A DNA stretch of 64,000 bases from Hydrogenimonas sp. (GTDB lineage Bacteria > Campylobacterota > Campylobacteria > Campylobacterales > Hydrogenimonadaceae), in assembly GCA_003945285.1 (NCBI GenBank), contig AP019005.1, forward strand, positions 434,001 to 498,000. Direction: 5' to 3'. The notes beneath the pieces are model-generated. The model was given only the letters and a program-made list of their open reading frames with translations. It was not told where the DNA came from and searched no databases. Positions within the stretch are counted from its first letter, which is position 1; every line of letters begins with the position of its first letter. Shown piece by piece: positions 51,241 through 60,518 of the stretch. A program made the translations under genes and the position numbers.

Positions 51241-51410
51241 GTTCCATCGTCACCGTTTCGGCCGCTATGGAACTAAACATACCCGGAAACCGATCTGTTT
51301 ACAGCTTCGGCTTCGGCTGCTACTCTAATTTTACCTCAATTTTTGGAGCTCTTTTGTACAATAGGTATCAAAAAGCCGGTAAACCAAAATTTGAGTCTAA
51401 AGAAAAAATC

Positions 51411-51576
51411 GAGACGGGTCGGCAAAACCTGTACGCAGGTGCGATTTGCCCTTCGGGGTGCTGCAGCGGAGCTGAAAACCGCAAATTCCTACGGAACCCT
51501 TCGGGCAGGAGCGGTTTTCTTAACGCCCCGCTGCAGCTCAAATCGCAATGCTGGCAGATTTTGCCGACCCGTCTCT
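51411..51576. repeat. Type-3 palindromic element
   Basis: GAGACGGGTCGGCAAAA at the left is an exact inverted match to TTTTGCCGACCCGTCTC at the right, 166 bases apart. Inner arms also pair (GTGCGATTTG against CAAATCGCAA; TGCTGCAGCGG..GAAAACCGC against GCGGTTTTC..CCGCTGCAGC), so one strand could fold into a single long hairpin. Its ends differ from types 1 and 2. Confidence 0.8.
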
Positions 51577-51624
51577 TTGTCTATCTCCGTTTTGGATTAC
51601 CGTGTATCAAAAAAGGGGTTGTCA

Positions 51625-52752
51625 TTGCAATTTGAGACCTACCCGTTCGAAAAGCTGACCATGCTTCTGGAGGGTATTACGCCGGCGGCCGGGTATGAGC
51701 CCGTAACTCTCACCATAGGCGAACCGCAGTTCGATACGCCGGAGTTTATAACCGAAGCCCTCTGCCGAAACGGAGCTCTGCTGAAAAAGTATCCCAAGAC
51801 GGCGGGTGAGCCGGAACTGAGAGAGGCTATGCGCGGCTTTGTCAAAAGGCGGTTCCATGTGGACTTGGACGATTCGCAGATAATACCCACATTCGGGACC
51901 AGGGAACTCCTTTTCAACTTCCCGCAGTTTCTGCTGGCCGATATAAAGAGGCCCATGATGGCATACACGAACCCCTTCTACCAGATATACGAAGGGGCAG
52001 CGGTGGCTTCCGGGGCGAAGGTTCTGCACCTGAATCTTTTGAAAGAGAACGGCTTTCTGCCGAGAATGGACGAGGCGGAACTCGCCGGTTGCAACCTGGT
52101 CATTTTGAACTTCCCGAACAACCCGACGGCATCAGTCATGGATATCGGAACGATGGCCGAGTGGGTGAAGCTCGCCATAGAGTACGACTTCGTACTGCTC
52201 AACGACGAGTGCTACAGCGAGATATATACCCATACACCGCCGCCGTCGATTCTTCAGGCCTCTATAGAGGCCGACAACCCGACTTTCAGGAACGTTTTGG
52301 CTATAAATTCGGTCTCGAAACGCTCCAGTGCACCGGGGCTGCGCAGCGGGTTCATAGCGGGTGACGATACGATTCTTAAACGCTACATGCGCTACCGCAC
52401 ATATGTCGGATGCGCCTCTCCGCTCCCGCTTCAGGCCGCGGCTGCCGCCGCCTGGAGCGACGAGGAGCATGTAATGGGCTTTCGAGCGAAATACAGGGGG
52501 AATTTCGAGCTGGCGAGAGAGATTCTGGGCATAGAGGTTCCCGAAGCCACATTCTACATCTGGCTGGAGGTGGGTGACGAGCTGGAGTTTACAAAGAGGC
52601 TCTACGAGCGCTACAATGTCAAAGTCCTGCCGGGAAGTTTTCTCGGGCGCGAAGGTGTCGGGCAGGGGTATGTCAGAATAGCGCTGGTCGAGGAGGCTTC
52701 GCGCACCGTAGATGCGCTGAAACGGATAAAAGAGTGTATGGAAAACAGGTAG
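51625..52752 (+). CDS. dapC: PLP aminotransferase, probable succinyldiaminopimelate transaminase
   Basis: 375 residues from TTG at 51,625, six bases after GGGG; the open frame reaches back to 51,343 through repeat DNA, which is not part of the protein. Fold-type I class I/II: FEKLTMLLEGITP start, LTIGEPQFDTPEF, NFPNNPTASV, NDECYSEIYT and the PLP lysine in NSVSKRSSAPGLRSGF. Campylobacterota members of this type are assigned to lysine/DAP synthesis; substrate is inferred from that. Murein use of DAP fits with murC nearby. Confidence 0.8.
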   Translation: MQFETYPFEKLTMLLEGITPAAGYEPVTLTIGEPQFDTPEFITEALCRNGALLKKYPKTAGEPELREAMRGFVKRRFHVDLDDSQIIPTFGTRELLFNFPQFLLADIKRPMMAYTNPFYQIYEGAAVASGAKVLHLNLLKENGFLPRMDEAELAGCNLVILNFPNNPTASVMDIGTMAEWVKLAIEYDFVLLNDECYSEIYTHTPPPSILQASIEADNPTFRNVLAINSVSKRSSAPGLRSGFIAGDDTILKRYMRYRTYVGCASPLPLQAAAAAAWSDEEHVMGFRAKYRGNFELAREILGIEVPEATFYIWLEVGDELEFTKRLYERYNVKVLPGSFLGREGVGQGYVRIALVEEASRTVDALKRIKECMENR

Positions 52753-52753
52753 C

Positions 52754-52877
52754 CGATGATACGCGAAAAATGAGCAAAACCCATTTTTCGGCGGGAACTA
52801 ATCGTCCCCTGCACCCCCCCCTAAAGCTACGAAATCGCAGATTTCGAGATGATGTTACGCTGTTTGCGTAACATCAG
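52754..52877. repeat. Type-1 palindromic element, left part worn
   Basis: The right half is intact (GTCCCCTGCACCCCCC, CTAAAGCTACGAAATCGCAG, GATTTCGAGATGATGTTACG) and ends GCGTAACATCAG at 52,877. The left half (CGATGATACGCGAAAAATGA) has drifted. It provides the DNA just before the ribosome site of the next gene. Confidence 0.7.
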
Positions 52878-52897
52878 GATCAATAAAAGGAATGAAA

Positions 52898-53479
52898 ATG
52901 GAAAAAAATGAGTTTGAAGATCTGAAAAACAATCCGCAGTTCATGCTCGATCTGGGCCAGCGTGAAGAGGCTGCGGTTAAAGCGAAAGATATTGCCGGCA
53001 TGTACGAGGTTCTGGATACCGCCGTTATGCTGGACCTGCCTGCCGAGAGGCTCAACCGTCTCTATACGGAGATTCTTCAGAGTGCCTTCGACCGGCTGGC
53101 GGAGAAGCTCACCGAATCGTCGTTTTTCGATATAACGGACAGAACCGACCTCTATACGCTCCGCGGCATTTATGAGCACGGCATAGAGCGATACAGCGAA
53201 AACGACTTCAAGGGGGCCAAAGAGATCTTTCTCATCATACACCACACCGCCGCCGACGAGACTCTGAGCGAAGCTATGATGCCGCATATTGCCGCGGCCG
53301 CTTCGAAGATGCCTCTCGATGATTTCATAGATGAGCTGGTCGATACCGAGAACCCGAACGAGAGTGAAACCTACGGATTTTTTCTTACAAACTTCAAACC
53401 TTCGGTGGAGGGGTTCATGAAGGAGAAGAGCGCGACTCTTCAGAGTGCACTCGATGAGCTGGAGACGCTGAAGAAGTGA
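52898..53479 (+). CDS. Conserved-looking helical protein upstream of murC
   Basis: 193 residues from ATG at 52,898, seven bases after AAAGG; ATG at 52,892 is too close. It is acidic and helical throughout, with a TPR-like middle (YTLRGIYEHGIERYSENDFK, then GAKEIFLIIHHTA). No membrane helix. Its stop overlaps the murC GTG start by 4 bases, so it is translated with murC. I do not recognise the family; a chaperone-like or scaffold role would be a guess. Confidence 0.75.
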   Translation: MEKNEFEDLKNNPQFMLDLGQREEAAVKAKDIAGMYEVLDTAVMLDLPAERLNRLYTEILQSAFDRLAEKLTESSFFDITDRTDLYTLRGIYEHGIERYSENDFKGAKEIFLIIHHTAADETLSEAMMPHIAAAASKMPLDDFIDELVDTENPNESETYGFFLTNFKPSVEGFMKEKSATLQSALDELETLKK

Positions 53480-54792
53480 GAATCCATTTTATCGGAATCG
53501 GGGGCATAGGCATCTCGGCGCTGGCCAAGTTCATGGCCGGCGAAGGTCATACCGTAAGCGGGTCTGACCTGCGCCAGAGCGAGATTACGGACGAGCTTGC
53601 ACACAAATTCGGGGCGAAGATAACCATTCCGCACCACGCCGAGGCTGTAGAGGGTGCCGATATCGTCATCCATTCGGCGGCGGTGAGGAAGAACAACCCT
53701 GAGTATATACGTGCGAAGGAGCTGGGTATTCCGCTCTTTGCGCGGAAAGATGCCCTGAAGTTCATTCTCGGAAAGAAGAGGGTCTTTGCTGTTGGCGGTG
53801 CGCACGGAAAGAGCACTACTTCCGCGATGCTGGCTGAGCTTCTTCCGGGGGCCAATGCCGTCATTGGGGCTATCTCCAAGGCGTTTCACTCCAATGTCCG
53901 CACGGTGCGCGGTGACGATGTGGTTTTCGAGGCGGATGAGAGCGATGCGAGTTTTCTCAACTGCAATCCCTACATGGCGATCGTTACCAATGTCGAGCCC
54001 GAGCATATGGAGTACTACGACTACGACCTGGATCGTTTCCATGCAGCCTACGAGGAGTTTCTGCGTCTGGCGTCTGTCAGGGTGGTAAACGGTGAGGACC
54101 CCTTCTTGCGCGGAGTAGAGCTCGAGGCGGTCAGGCTCTACCCCGGGAGGGATATAGGCAATATAGAGTATGTGCTGGTAGACAGTGAGCCGTATACCAG
54201 GTTCGACCTGGCCGGTATGGGACGATTCGAAGTCTTCGGAATAGGCGAGCATATAGCCCTTGACGCGTCGCTGGCCATACTTGCGGCGGTCACCGCTGGT
54301 GCCGATCCGGAAGAGGTCAGGAAGAGGTTGAAAGAATACAGAGGAATAAAGAAGCGTTTCGACATAATCGACAAGAGAGATGGTTTGGTCGTTATAGATG
54401 ACTACGGCCACCACCCTACGGAGATCAAAGCGACTATGGAGGCTCTGAAGATATATGCCGAAATGCTCGGTTTTTCCGGAATAAAAGCCATATGGCAGCC
54501 GCACAAATACAGCCGTACCATAGACAACCTCCAGGGTTTCGTGGACTCTTTCGGGGGTGTCGACGAGCTTGTGATACTGCCCATATGGGCGGCAGGCGAG
54601 GTGGAGGTTCCCGTCGATCTGCAGGGGGCTTTCTCGGGTTACGATCTGACCATGGCCGAGAGAGTTACAAAAGAGGATTCTAAGGTGAAGATTCTCGATA
54701 GAAGAGGGCAGCTTCTAAAGAGCTTCGACAGCGGCCTGGTGGTTGCGTTCGGGGCGGGTGACATCACCTACCAGATCAGAGGGCTAAAGTAG
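53476..54792 (+). CDS. murC: UDP-N-acetylmuramate-L-alanine ligase
   Basis: 438 residues from GTG. The N-terminal Rossmann motif is FIGIGGIGISALA, the ATP site GGAHGKSTTSAML, then EADESDASFL, NVEPEHMEYY and DDYGHHPTEIKATM, all typical of MurC. It adds L-Ala to UDP-MurNAc in the cytoplasm, the first step of the murein peptide. It overlaps the helical protein upstream by 4 bases and mutS2 by one. Confidence 0.96.
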   Translation: MRIHFIGIGGIGISALAKFMAGEGHTVSGSDLRQSEITDELAHKFGAKITIPHHAEAVEGADIVIHSAAVRKNNPEYIRAKELGIPLFARKDALKFILGKKRVFAVGGAHGKSTTSAMLAELLPGANAVIGAISKAFHSNVRTVRGDDVVFEADESDASFLNCNPYMAIVTNVEPEHMEYYDYDLDRFHAAYEEFLRLASVRVVNGEDPFLRGVELEAVRLYPGRDIGNIEYVLVDSEPYTRFDLAGMGRFEVFGIGEHIALDASLAILAAVTAGADPEEVRKRLKEYRGIKKRFDIIDKRDGLVVIDDYGHHPTEIKATMEALKIYAEMLGFSGIKAIWQPHKYSRTIDNLQGFVDSFGGVDELVILPIWAAGEVEVPVDLQGAFSGYDLTMAERVTKEDSKVKILDRRGQLLKSFDSGLVVAFGAGDITYQIRGLK

Positions 54793-57026
54793 TGCGTGAA
54801 GAGATTTCCAAGTTAAAGAGCGGTGAGGTGAAAATAGCCGAGCAGCTCGATCTGCAGGGGTATGTAGAGAGGATAAGAGAGCTCTTCGCCCGCGACAAAC
54901 CTCTATATCTCGAAGGCGACAGGGGGTTGCACTTCAGGTTTGTAAAAGAGCTTGCAGATATCGACTTCAAAGCTCCACCCAAGGTTAAAAACCTGGACGA
55001 TCTCTGGATGCGCCTCTCGAAGCAGGCGGTCCCGCAGCCGGCCGAAATATTCGAAGCGGTAAAGATCGTGCGCTATTTTATCTATCTGAAAAGCCTGAAA
55101 ATAGAGGGTGAAGCGGGTGAATGGCTCAAAAGTATCGAAATACCGGCAGAGATTAGAGAGATAGAGTCGATGTTCGACGAAAAGGGGAGGCTTCTCGAGA
55201 GTGTCGACGAGCGGCTGGCATCTTTGCACAGCGCGCTGAAGCAGAACAGGGAGTCTATACGCCAGACACTCTCGCGTATGGTGGGAAGTCAGAAGCTTGC
55301 CCCCTATCTGGTCGACAGGCAGATCCATTATATAAACGAAGAGGAGGCGCTTCTGGTTCGCGGCGGATTCAACCGTGTTCTGAAAGGATCCATCATAGGC
55401 CGTACGACCGGCGGCTTTTTCTACGTCCTGCCCGAAGCAATTGGAAAGCTGAAGGAGAGAGAGGCGGGCATAGCCGGCAGACTGGAGGAGGTCTACTACG
55501 AGATATCGAAAAAGATCGGTACCGCAATGGGCGGGTGGCTGAAATTTTTCCGCTTTATAGACAGGGCCTTCGACCGTTTCGACCACTACCAGGCCAGGAT
55601 AGCCCTGGCGCGTATGCAGGACCTTGTATTCATACTTCCGGAGTCTTCGAACTCCATAGTCCTGACCGATTTCGTCCATCCGGCTCTTACGCATCCGAAA
55701 CCGGTAAATATAGATTTCAGCAGGCCGGTGTTGATGATTACAGGTGTAAATGCCGGAGGAAAGACGATGCTGCTGAAGTCGATTCTCGCATCTGCCTGGC
55801 TTGCGAAACATCTTCTGCCTATGAGGTGCAACCCGAACAGGACCCGTATAGGGAGCTTCCGCAGGATCGAGGCGATAATAGAGGACCCCCAGAGTGTAAA
55901 GAACGACATCTCCACGTTTGCGGGACGGATGAGAGAGTTTTCACGCCTCTTCGGCCAAAACGGAGTACTGGTCGGAGTCGACGAAATAGAGCTGGGAACC
56001 GACAGTGACGAAGCGGCAAGCCTCTTCAAGGTCATGATAGAGGAGCTGGTAAAAAGGGATATCAAGATCGTCATCACCACCCACCACAAGCGTCTGGCGG
56101 CGATGATGGCCGGTGACGGGAGAGTGGAGCTGGCCGCTGCTCTCTACGACGAGAAGAACAGAATCCCGACTTACACCTTTCTGCAGGGTATCATAGGTAA
56201 AAGCTACGCATTCGAAACCGCCGAGAGGTACGGTGTTCCGAAGAACATAGTCAAGCTCGCAAGGATCGAGTACGGCGAGGACAAGGAGAGGCTCAACGAA
56301 CTCATAGAGCGCTCCAGCACCCTAGAAAAAGAGCTTCGCCAAAAGAGAGAGGAGCTCGAGAGAGAGATAGAGGAGCTGGAGCGTGAGAAGGAGCGCTACA
56401 GAGAGCTGAACGACTCTATGGAGGCTGAACTCTATGCCAAGAAGCGGGAGCTCGAAAAGATATACGAGGAGGCGACCAGAGAGGCCAGAAAAGCTCTGAA
56501 GATGAGAGATGAAAGATCGATCCACAGGCAGCTCGACCGTGCACACAAAAGTGTGAAAAGGGCTAAGATAGAGGCTCCGAAGAGGGTGGAGAAGTTCAAA
56601 GTGGGCGATACGGTAAAGTACCGCAAGAACAGGGGGGTCATCGTGGCTTTGAAGGCCAAAGAGGCAACTATCGAAGTGGAAGGAATAAAGTTTCGTGTTC
56701 CGCTTGGCGAGCTGAAGCGCTCCGGGAACCCGCCTCCCTCTCCCAAGCCCAGGAGCAGCGTCACCCTTGAGCGAAACAGTGCGACTGCCGGTGTCAAACT
56801 GGACCTCCACGGACTCAGGGCCGACGAGGCTGTAGAGAGACTCGACAGGTTCATATCGGATGCTCTTTTGGCGGGATTCGACGAGGTATTGGTCTATCAC
56901 GGTATCGGTACCGGAAAACTTGCCCATGCGGTGCGCACCTTTCTGAAAGGGCATCCGAGTGTAAAGTCGTTCCATGACGCTCCGCCGCATATGGGAGGCT
57001 TCGGCGCCACCGTAGTTGAGCTCTGA
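54792..57026 (+). CDS. mutS2: MutS2 family ATPase/endonuclease
   Basis: 744 residues from GTG. Core MutS-like domains (about 1-300), ATPase (ITGVNAGGKTMLLKSILAS Walker A; VGVDEIELGTDSDEAAS Walker B; ITTHHKRLAAM), a long coiled coil (about 500-590, EKELRQKREELEREIEELER) and a C-terminal Smr domain with LDLHGLRADEA and VYHGIGTGKL, which gives nuclease activity. MutS2 opposes recombination or rescues collided ribosomes, depending on the species. The linkage to murC is by a one-base overlap. Confidence 0.94.
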   Translation: MREEISKLKSGEVKIAEQLDLQGYVERIRELFARDKPLYLEGDRGLHFRFVKELADIDFKAPPKVKNLDDLWMRLSKQAVPQPAEIFEAVKIVRYFIYLKSLKIEGEAGEWLKSIEIPAEIREIESMFDEKGRLLESVDERLASLHSALKQNRESIRQTLSRMVGSQKLAPYLVDRQIHYINEEEALLVRGGFNRVLKGSIIGRTTGGFFYVLPEAIGKLKEREAGIAGRLEEVYYEISKKIGTAMGGWLKFFRFIDRAFDRFDHYQARIALARMQDLVFILPESSNSIVLTDFVHPALTHPKPVNIDFSRPVLMITGVNAGGKTMLLKSILASAWLAKHLLPMRCNPNRTRIGSFRRIEAIIEDPQSVKNDISTFAGRMREFSRLFGQNGVLVGVDEIELGTDSDEAASLFKVMIEELVKRDIKIVITTHHKRLAAMMAGDGRVELAAALYDEKNRIPTYTFLQGIIGKSYAFETAERYGVPKNIVKLARIEYGEDKERLNELIERSSTLEKELRQKREELEREIEELEREKERYRELNDSMEAELYAKKRELEKIYEEATREARKALKMRDERSIHRQLDRAHKSVKRAKIEAPKRVEKFKVGDTVKYRKNRGVIVALKAKEATIEVEGIKFRVPLGELKRSGNPPPSPKPRSSVTLERNSATAGVKLDLHGLRADEAVERLDRFISDALLAGFDEVLVYHGIGTGKLAHAVRTFLKGHPSVKSFHDAPPHMGGFGATVVEL

Positions 57027-57068
57027 TTTCACTTTTTACACCGCTTCCAGTATAATTTGTCTGAATAA

Positions 57069-57193
57069 CTGATCTTATGTAAAAAGCGTAACATCATCTC
57101 GAAATCTGCGATTTCGTAGCTTCAGGGGGGGGTGCAGGGGACGGCCGGTCCCCGCCAAAGCTTGGGCTTCGCCCAAGCTTTGCGTAAGATCAG
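57069..57193. repeat. Type-1 palindromic element with TIRs and 7-bp direct flanks (MITE-like)
   Basis: The 125-bp element begins CTGATCTTATGTAAA and ends TTTGCGTAAGATCAG (13 of 15 TIR bases match). TGAATAA stands directly before (57,062-57,068) and directly after it (57,194-57,200), as expected of a target-site duplication. Inside are three hairpins: CGAAATC/GATTTCG, GGGGAC/GTCCCC and AAAGCTTGGGC/GCCCAAGCTTT. It lies between mutS2 and the flavoprotein gene and carries no gene. Confidence 0.88.
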
Positions 57194-57214
57194 TGAATAA
57201 TAATGGAGTGAAAG

Positions 57215-58168
57215 ATGGAAAAGATACACAACCTCGTAATTGTAGGTGCAGGTCCCGCCGGAATCGCCACGGCGGTAGAGAGCTATATACTCGGAATACG
57301 GGATATAGTGGTTCTGGAGAAGGATCAGAATCACAATGCCACGATTCGGAAATATTACAAAGATAACAAGCGTGTAGACAAAGACTGGAAGGGCCAGAAG
57401 GTCGAACTCGACGGCAACATCTACTTCGTGGACGGAACGAAAGAGAGCACTCTCGATTTTTTCGATGAGATCATCGCACACCACTCGGTGGAGCTCCGAA
57501 CCCATACGGAGGTTCAAAAGATTGTCAAAAAGGGCGATATATTCGATGTAATGATTCCGGGAGGAAGCGTAAAAGCGCGATATGTCGTAGTCACGATAGG
57601 GCGTATGGGCAAGCCCAACAAGCCCGACTACAAGATACCGGCTTCGATAAAGAAGAGGGTCAACTACACCCTTGACGAGTGCGGAGAGGGTGAGAAGGTG
57701 CTCATCGTGGGAGGCGGAGATTCCGCCGTGGAGTACGCCGTCGATCTTGCCGAGAAAAACGATGTGACCATCTGTTACAGGCGCGAAACCTTCAGGCGGG
57801 CCAACCCTACCAATCAGAGCGCGATAGCGAACGCTATAGCCCATGGAGAGGTGAAGCCCTATCTCGGGGTGAATATCGAGGGCCTGGAAGATGACAACGG
57901 GAAGGTCCGTGTCATTTTTGCCGAGAGGGAGCCGGAGAGTTTCGACAGGGTTGTGTACGCTATCGGCGGTACTACACCGAGTGCCTTTTTGCAGGGTTCA
58001 GGTATCCGTGTCGAAGATGGAAAACCTGTGCATGACGAGAACTACATGACGGATGTTCCGGGGCTATATGTGGCGGGAGATATTACACAGGAGTCTGGAG
58101 GCTCCATAGCCCTCGGACTGAATCACGGCTATGCGATAGCCCGCCATATTACCGGTCGGATGATATAA
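57215..58168 (+). CDS. FAD/NAD(P)-dependent oxidoreductase, YpdA/thioredoxin reductase-like
   Basis: 317 residues. FAD site VIVGAGPAGIATAVE (8-22), a second dinucleotide site LIVGGGDSAVEYAVDLA (about 162-178), and a C-terminal DVPGLYVAGDITQESGGSIALGLNHGY FAD block. The catalytic CxxC of thioredoxin reductase is absent, so it is not a classical TrxB; YpdA-type disulfide reductases or ferredoxin-NADP reductases have this layout. The Firmicute YpdA acts on bacillithiol disulfide, but that substrate is not expected here. The ribosome site (GGAG) follows the MITE. Confidence 0.8.
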   Translation: MEKIHNLVIVGAGPAGIATAVESYILGIRDIVVLEKDQNHNATIRKYYKDNKRVDKDWKGQKVELDGNIYFVDGTKESTLDFFDEIIAHHSVELRTHTEVQKIVKKGDIFDVMIPGGSVKARYVVVTIGRMGKPNKPDYKIPASIKKRVNYTLDECGEGEKVLIVGGGDSAVEYAVDLAEKNDVTICYRRETFRRANPTNQSAIANAIAHGEVKPYLGVNIEGLEDDNGKVRVIFAEREPESFDRVVYAIGGTTPSAFLQGSGIRVEDGKPVHDENYMTDVPGLYVAGDITQESGGSIALGLNHGYAIARHITGRMI

Positions 58169-58220
58169 AGAGCCGTTGACGGGGTGATGAAACAGCAGTG
58201 AAAAGAGGGAGCCGGAGATA

Positions 58221-60518
58221 GTGATAGGCAAGGTGTTGGACCGATTCGTACCGCAAGAGAGTGTGCTTCACCGGTTTATGCGTGAACATCTGCTTGTCAT
58301 GCTATGCAGGAAGGCTCCTGTGACAATGGGCGCCATAGTTGTCATGGCGACTCTGATTCTGGTGACTCTCCAACCCTTCACTAACCCTTACCTTATATGG
58401 GGATGGTACTTTTGTGTAACCATTCTGAGCCTGCTGCGTCTGTTCAAAGCAGTAAGCGGCTGTTCCGGGAGTGTGAAACCTCTGGATGAGCGTTACGCCT
58501 CATTCCGGAAAGAGGCTCTTTTGATGGCGGTGTTGTGGGGGGCTGCATCATTTGCCCTCTACCCGCAGGGAGAACCGCTGTATGAGGTACTGCTGGTTCT
58601 CTCTATTGTTATGATAGCCTCTGCAAGTGCGGCAAACCTGGCTGCCGACCGCGTTATAGCGGAGATCAATATCTACCTTCTGCTCTTCCCGGCCGCTATA
58701 AGGGTTATGATTGTCGGCGATCTTTTCCATGCCGTTCTTTCTGTTGCAATCGTTCTTTACGCTCTACTGCTAATAATGAGCATAAGGCAGATCGGGTCTC
58801 TCCTGCAGAAGGGGATCAGGCAGCATGGAGAACTCGGAGAGCTCCAGAGCAGGATGCGGATGCTGCTTGAGCAGACCCCTGCCGGAATATTCCACTGCGA
58901 TACGGATTTGAAGATAGTGGAGTGCAACCGGGTCTTTACGGAGATACTTGGAGTCTCCAAAGAGGAGTTGATAGGGCTGGACCTTAACGGTATGAAAGAC
59001 AGAAAACTTCTCGATATCATGAAGCGTGTACTGGGTGAAAAACGTACTCTCGGGTATAACGGCCCGTATACAAGTATGTTGAGCGGCAAAAAGATCTGGA
59101 TAAGCGCAACAATCGCCCCGTTGATAGGTTCGGAAGGGGAGCTGGAAGGGGCCATTGGGGTTGTCGAGGATAAGACCAGGGAACATGAAGCACTTGAGAG
59201 AGCCGAGTTTCTGGCCTATCACGACCCTCTTACTTCTCTTCCAAACAGAAAGCTTCTCGGAGACAGATTCGACTCCCAGATAGCCCAGGCGGGAAGAAAA
59301 GGGCACTATTCGGCGCTCCTTTTTCTAGACCTGGACCGCTTCAAACATATAAACGATACATACGGTCACAATATCGGGGACGAGCTTCTGAAAGAGAGTG
59401 CAGCAAGACTCTTGAAAGTGCTTAGAAAAAGCGATACCGTTTGCCGTCTCGGTGGTGACGAATTCATTATATTCCTCCCGATGATAAGTGAAAATCTGAC
59501 GGAGAGTGTCAACCATACTCTATTGGTGAGTCAGAAGATACACAAGACACTGGCCGAGCCGTTCTATATAGAGAAGCATACACTTCATGTATCGACGAGT
59601 ATAGGGGCCGTAATGATCGGAACCAGGGGCGAGTCTTTGGATGAGGTTCTAAGGTGTGCCGATATCGCAATGTACCATGCAAAGAGGCTGGGAAGGGGTG
59701 TAACCAGTTTCTATGAAGATTTTATGGATGAGCAGATAAAAAAGAGTATTCGTATGGAGAAGGAGCTCGCAGATGCGATAGAGCAGGGTGAGCTGAAACT
59801 CTATTACCAGCCTATCGTAGATATATCAACCAACGAGGTAGTTGGAGCTGAAGCACTCTTGAGATGGGAGCATCCAAGCGGTATGACGATACTGCCTTCG
59901 GAGTTTATTCCCGTAGCCGAAGAGTCGCATCTGATCCACCGTATGGGTGAGTGGGTTATAAACAGCGTCTGCCTCGCACTGAAAAGGTGGGAGTCTGATG
60001 GTAGGAGTATCCCCCCGTATGTCGGCATAAACCTGAGCCCAAAGCAGCTGCGCTACAACGGATTTTTCGAACAGGCGTCAGGAATCATCGAAAGCTGCGG
60101 TATCGATCCCGGCAAGATCAAGTTCGAAATTACGGAGAATCTTCTTATCGAAGACAGTGAACTTGCCAGGGAGCTTATAGGGCGATTCAAAGCGCGGGGG
60201 ATAGGATTTATAATCGACGATTTCGGTACGGGCTACTCATCCCTCTCCTACCTGAAGAAGTTTGAGTTCGAGGTGATCAAAATAGATAAATCATTTGTAG
60301 GCGATATATTGAAAGATAAAGGAGACATTGCACTCGTAAAAGCGATATTGGATATTGCCAAACAGTTCAACTATAGAGTCATTGCCGAAGGGGTAGAGAG
60401 CAGAGAACAGAGGGAAAAGCTGAAGGAGCTCGACCCCTCCATACTCTATCAGGGTTATCTCTACAGCCGGCCCCTGTGCGAGGCGGAGTTTTTAAAGCTG
60501 TTGGAGAAAACCGGTTAA
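58221..60518 (+). CDS. Membrane GGDEF-EAL protein with PAS domain
   Basis: 765 residues from GTG. About five to six membrane helices (30-205) form an N-terminal sensor, followed by a PAS domain (about 210-320), GGDEF (about 325-490) and EAL (about 505-760). GGDEF is intact (RLGGDEFIIFL) and preceded by an inhibitory RxxD site (RKSD) five residues before. EAL is intact (AEALLRWEHP), with NLSPKQLR, ITENLLIED, DDFGTGYSSLSYL and the later AEGVES. Both synthesis and breakdown of c-di-GMP are possible. It may set the level read by the riboswitch at 18.9 kb, by inference only. Confidence 0.94.
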   Translation: MIGKVLDRFVPQESVLHRFMREHLLVMLCRKAPVTMGAIVVMATLILVTLQPFTNPYLIWGWYFCVTILSLLRLFKAVSGCSGSVKPLDERYASFRKEALLMAVLWGAASFALYPQGEPLYEVLLVLSIVMIASASAANLAADRVIAEINIYLLLFPAAIRVMIVGDLFHAVLSVAIVLYALLLIMSIRQIGSLLQKGIRQHGELGELQSRMRMLLEQTPAGIFHCDTDLKIVECNRVFTEILGVSKEELIGLDLNGMKDRKLLDIMKRVLGEKRTLGYNGPYTSMLSGKKIWISATIAPLIGSEGELEGAIGVVEDKTREHEALERAEFLAYHDPLTSLPNRKLLGDRFDSQIAQAGRKGHYSALLFLDLDRFKHINDTYGHNIGDELLKESAARLLKVLRKSDTVCRLGGDEFIIFLPMISENLTESVNHTLLVSQKIHKTLAEPFYIEKHTLHVSTSIGAVMIGTRGESLDEVLRCADIAMYHAKRLGRGVTSFYEDFMDEQIKKSIRMEKELADAIEQGELKLYYQPIVDISTNEVVGAEALLRWEHPSGMTILPSEFIPVAEESHLIHRMGEWVINSVCLALKRWESDGRSIPPYVGINLSPKQLRYNGFFEQASGIIESCGIDPGKIKFEITENLLIEDSELARELIGRFKARGIGFIIDDFGTGYSSLSYLKKFEFEVIKIDKSFVGDILKDKGDIALVKAILDIAKQFNYRVIAEGVESREQREKLKELDPSILYQGYLYSRPLCEAEFLKLLEKTG

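Noticed and set aside
50832-51576. Integron attC sites or an IS element
   Set aside because: The palindromes have no integrase or transposase nearby, no gene cassettes between them and no attC core sites that I can recognise.
51343-51624. N-terminal extension of the DapC-like aminotransferase
   Set aside because: The extension is translated palindromic repeat (type 3) and family members begin at FETYPFEKL; a good ribosome site precedes TTG at 51,625.
53440-54504. 354-codon open frame on the minus strand
   Set aside because: Antisense shadow of murC, whose motifs are all present on the plus strand.
54903-55811. 302-codon open frame on the minus strand
   Set aside because: Antisense shadow of mutS2.
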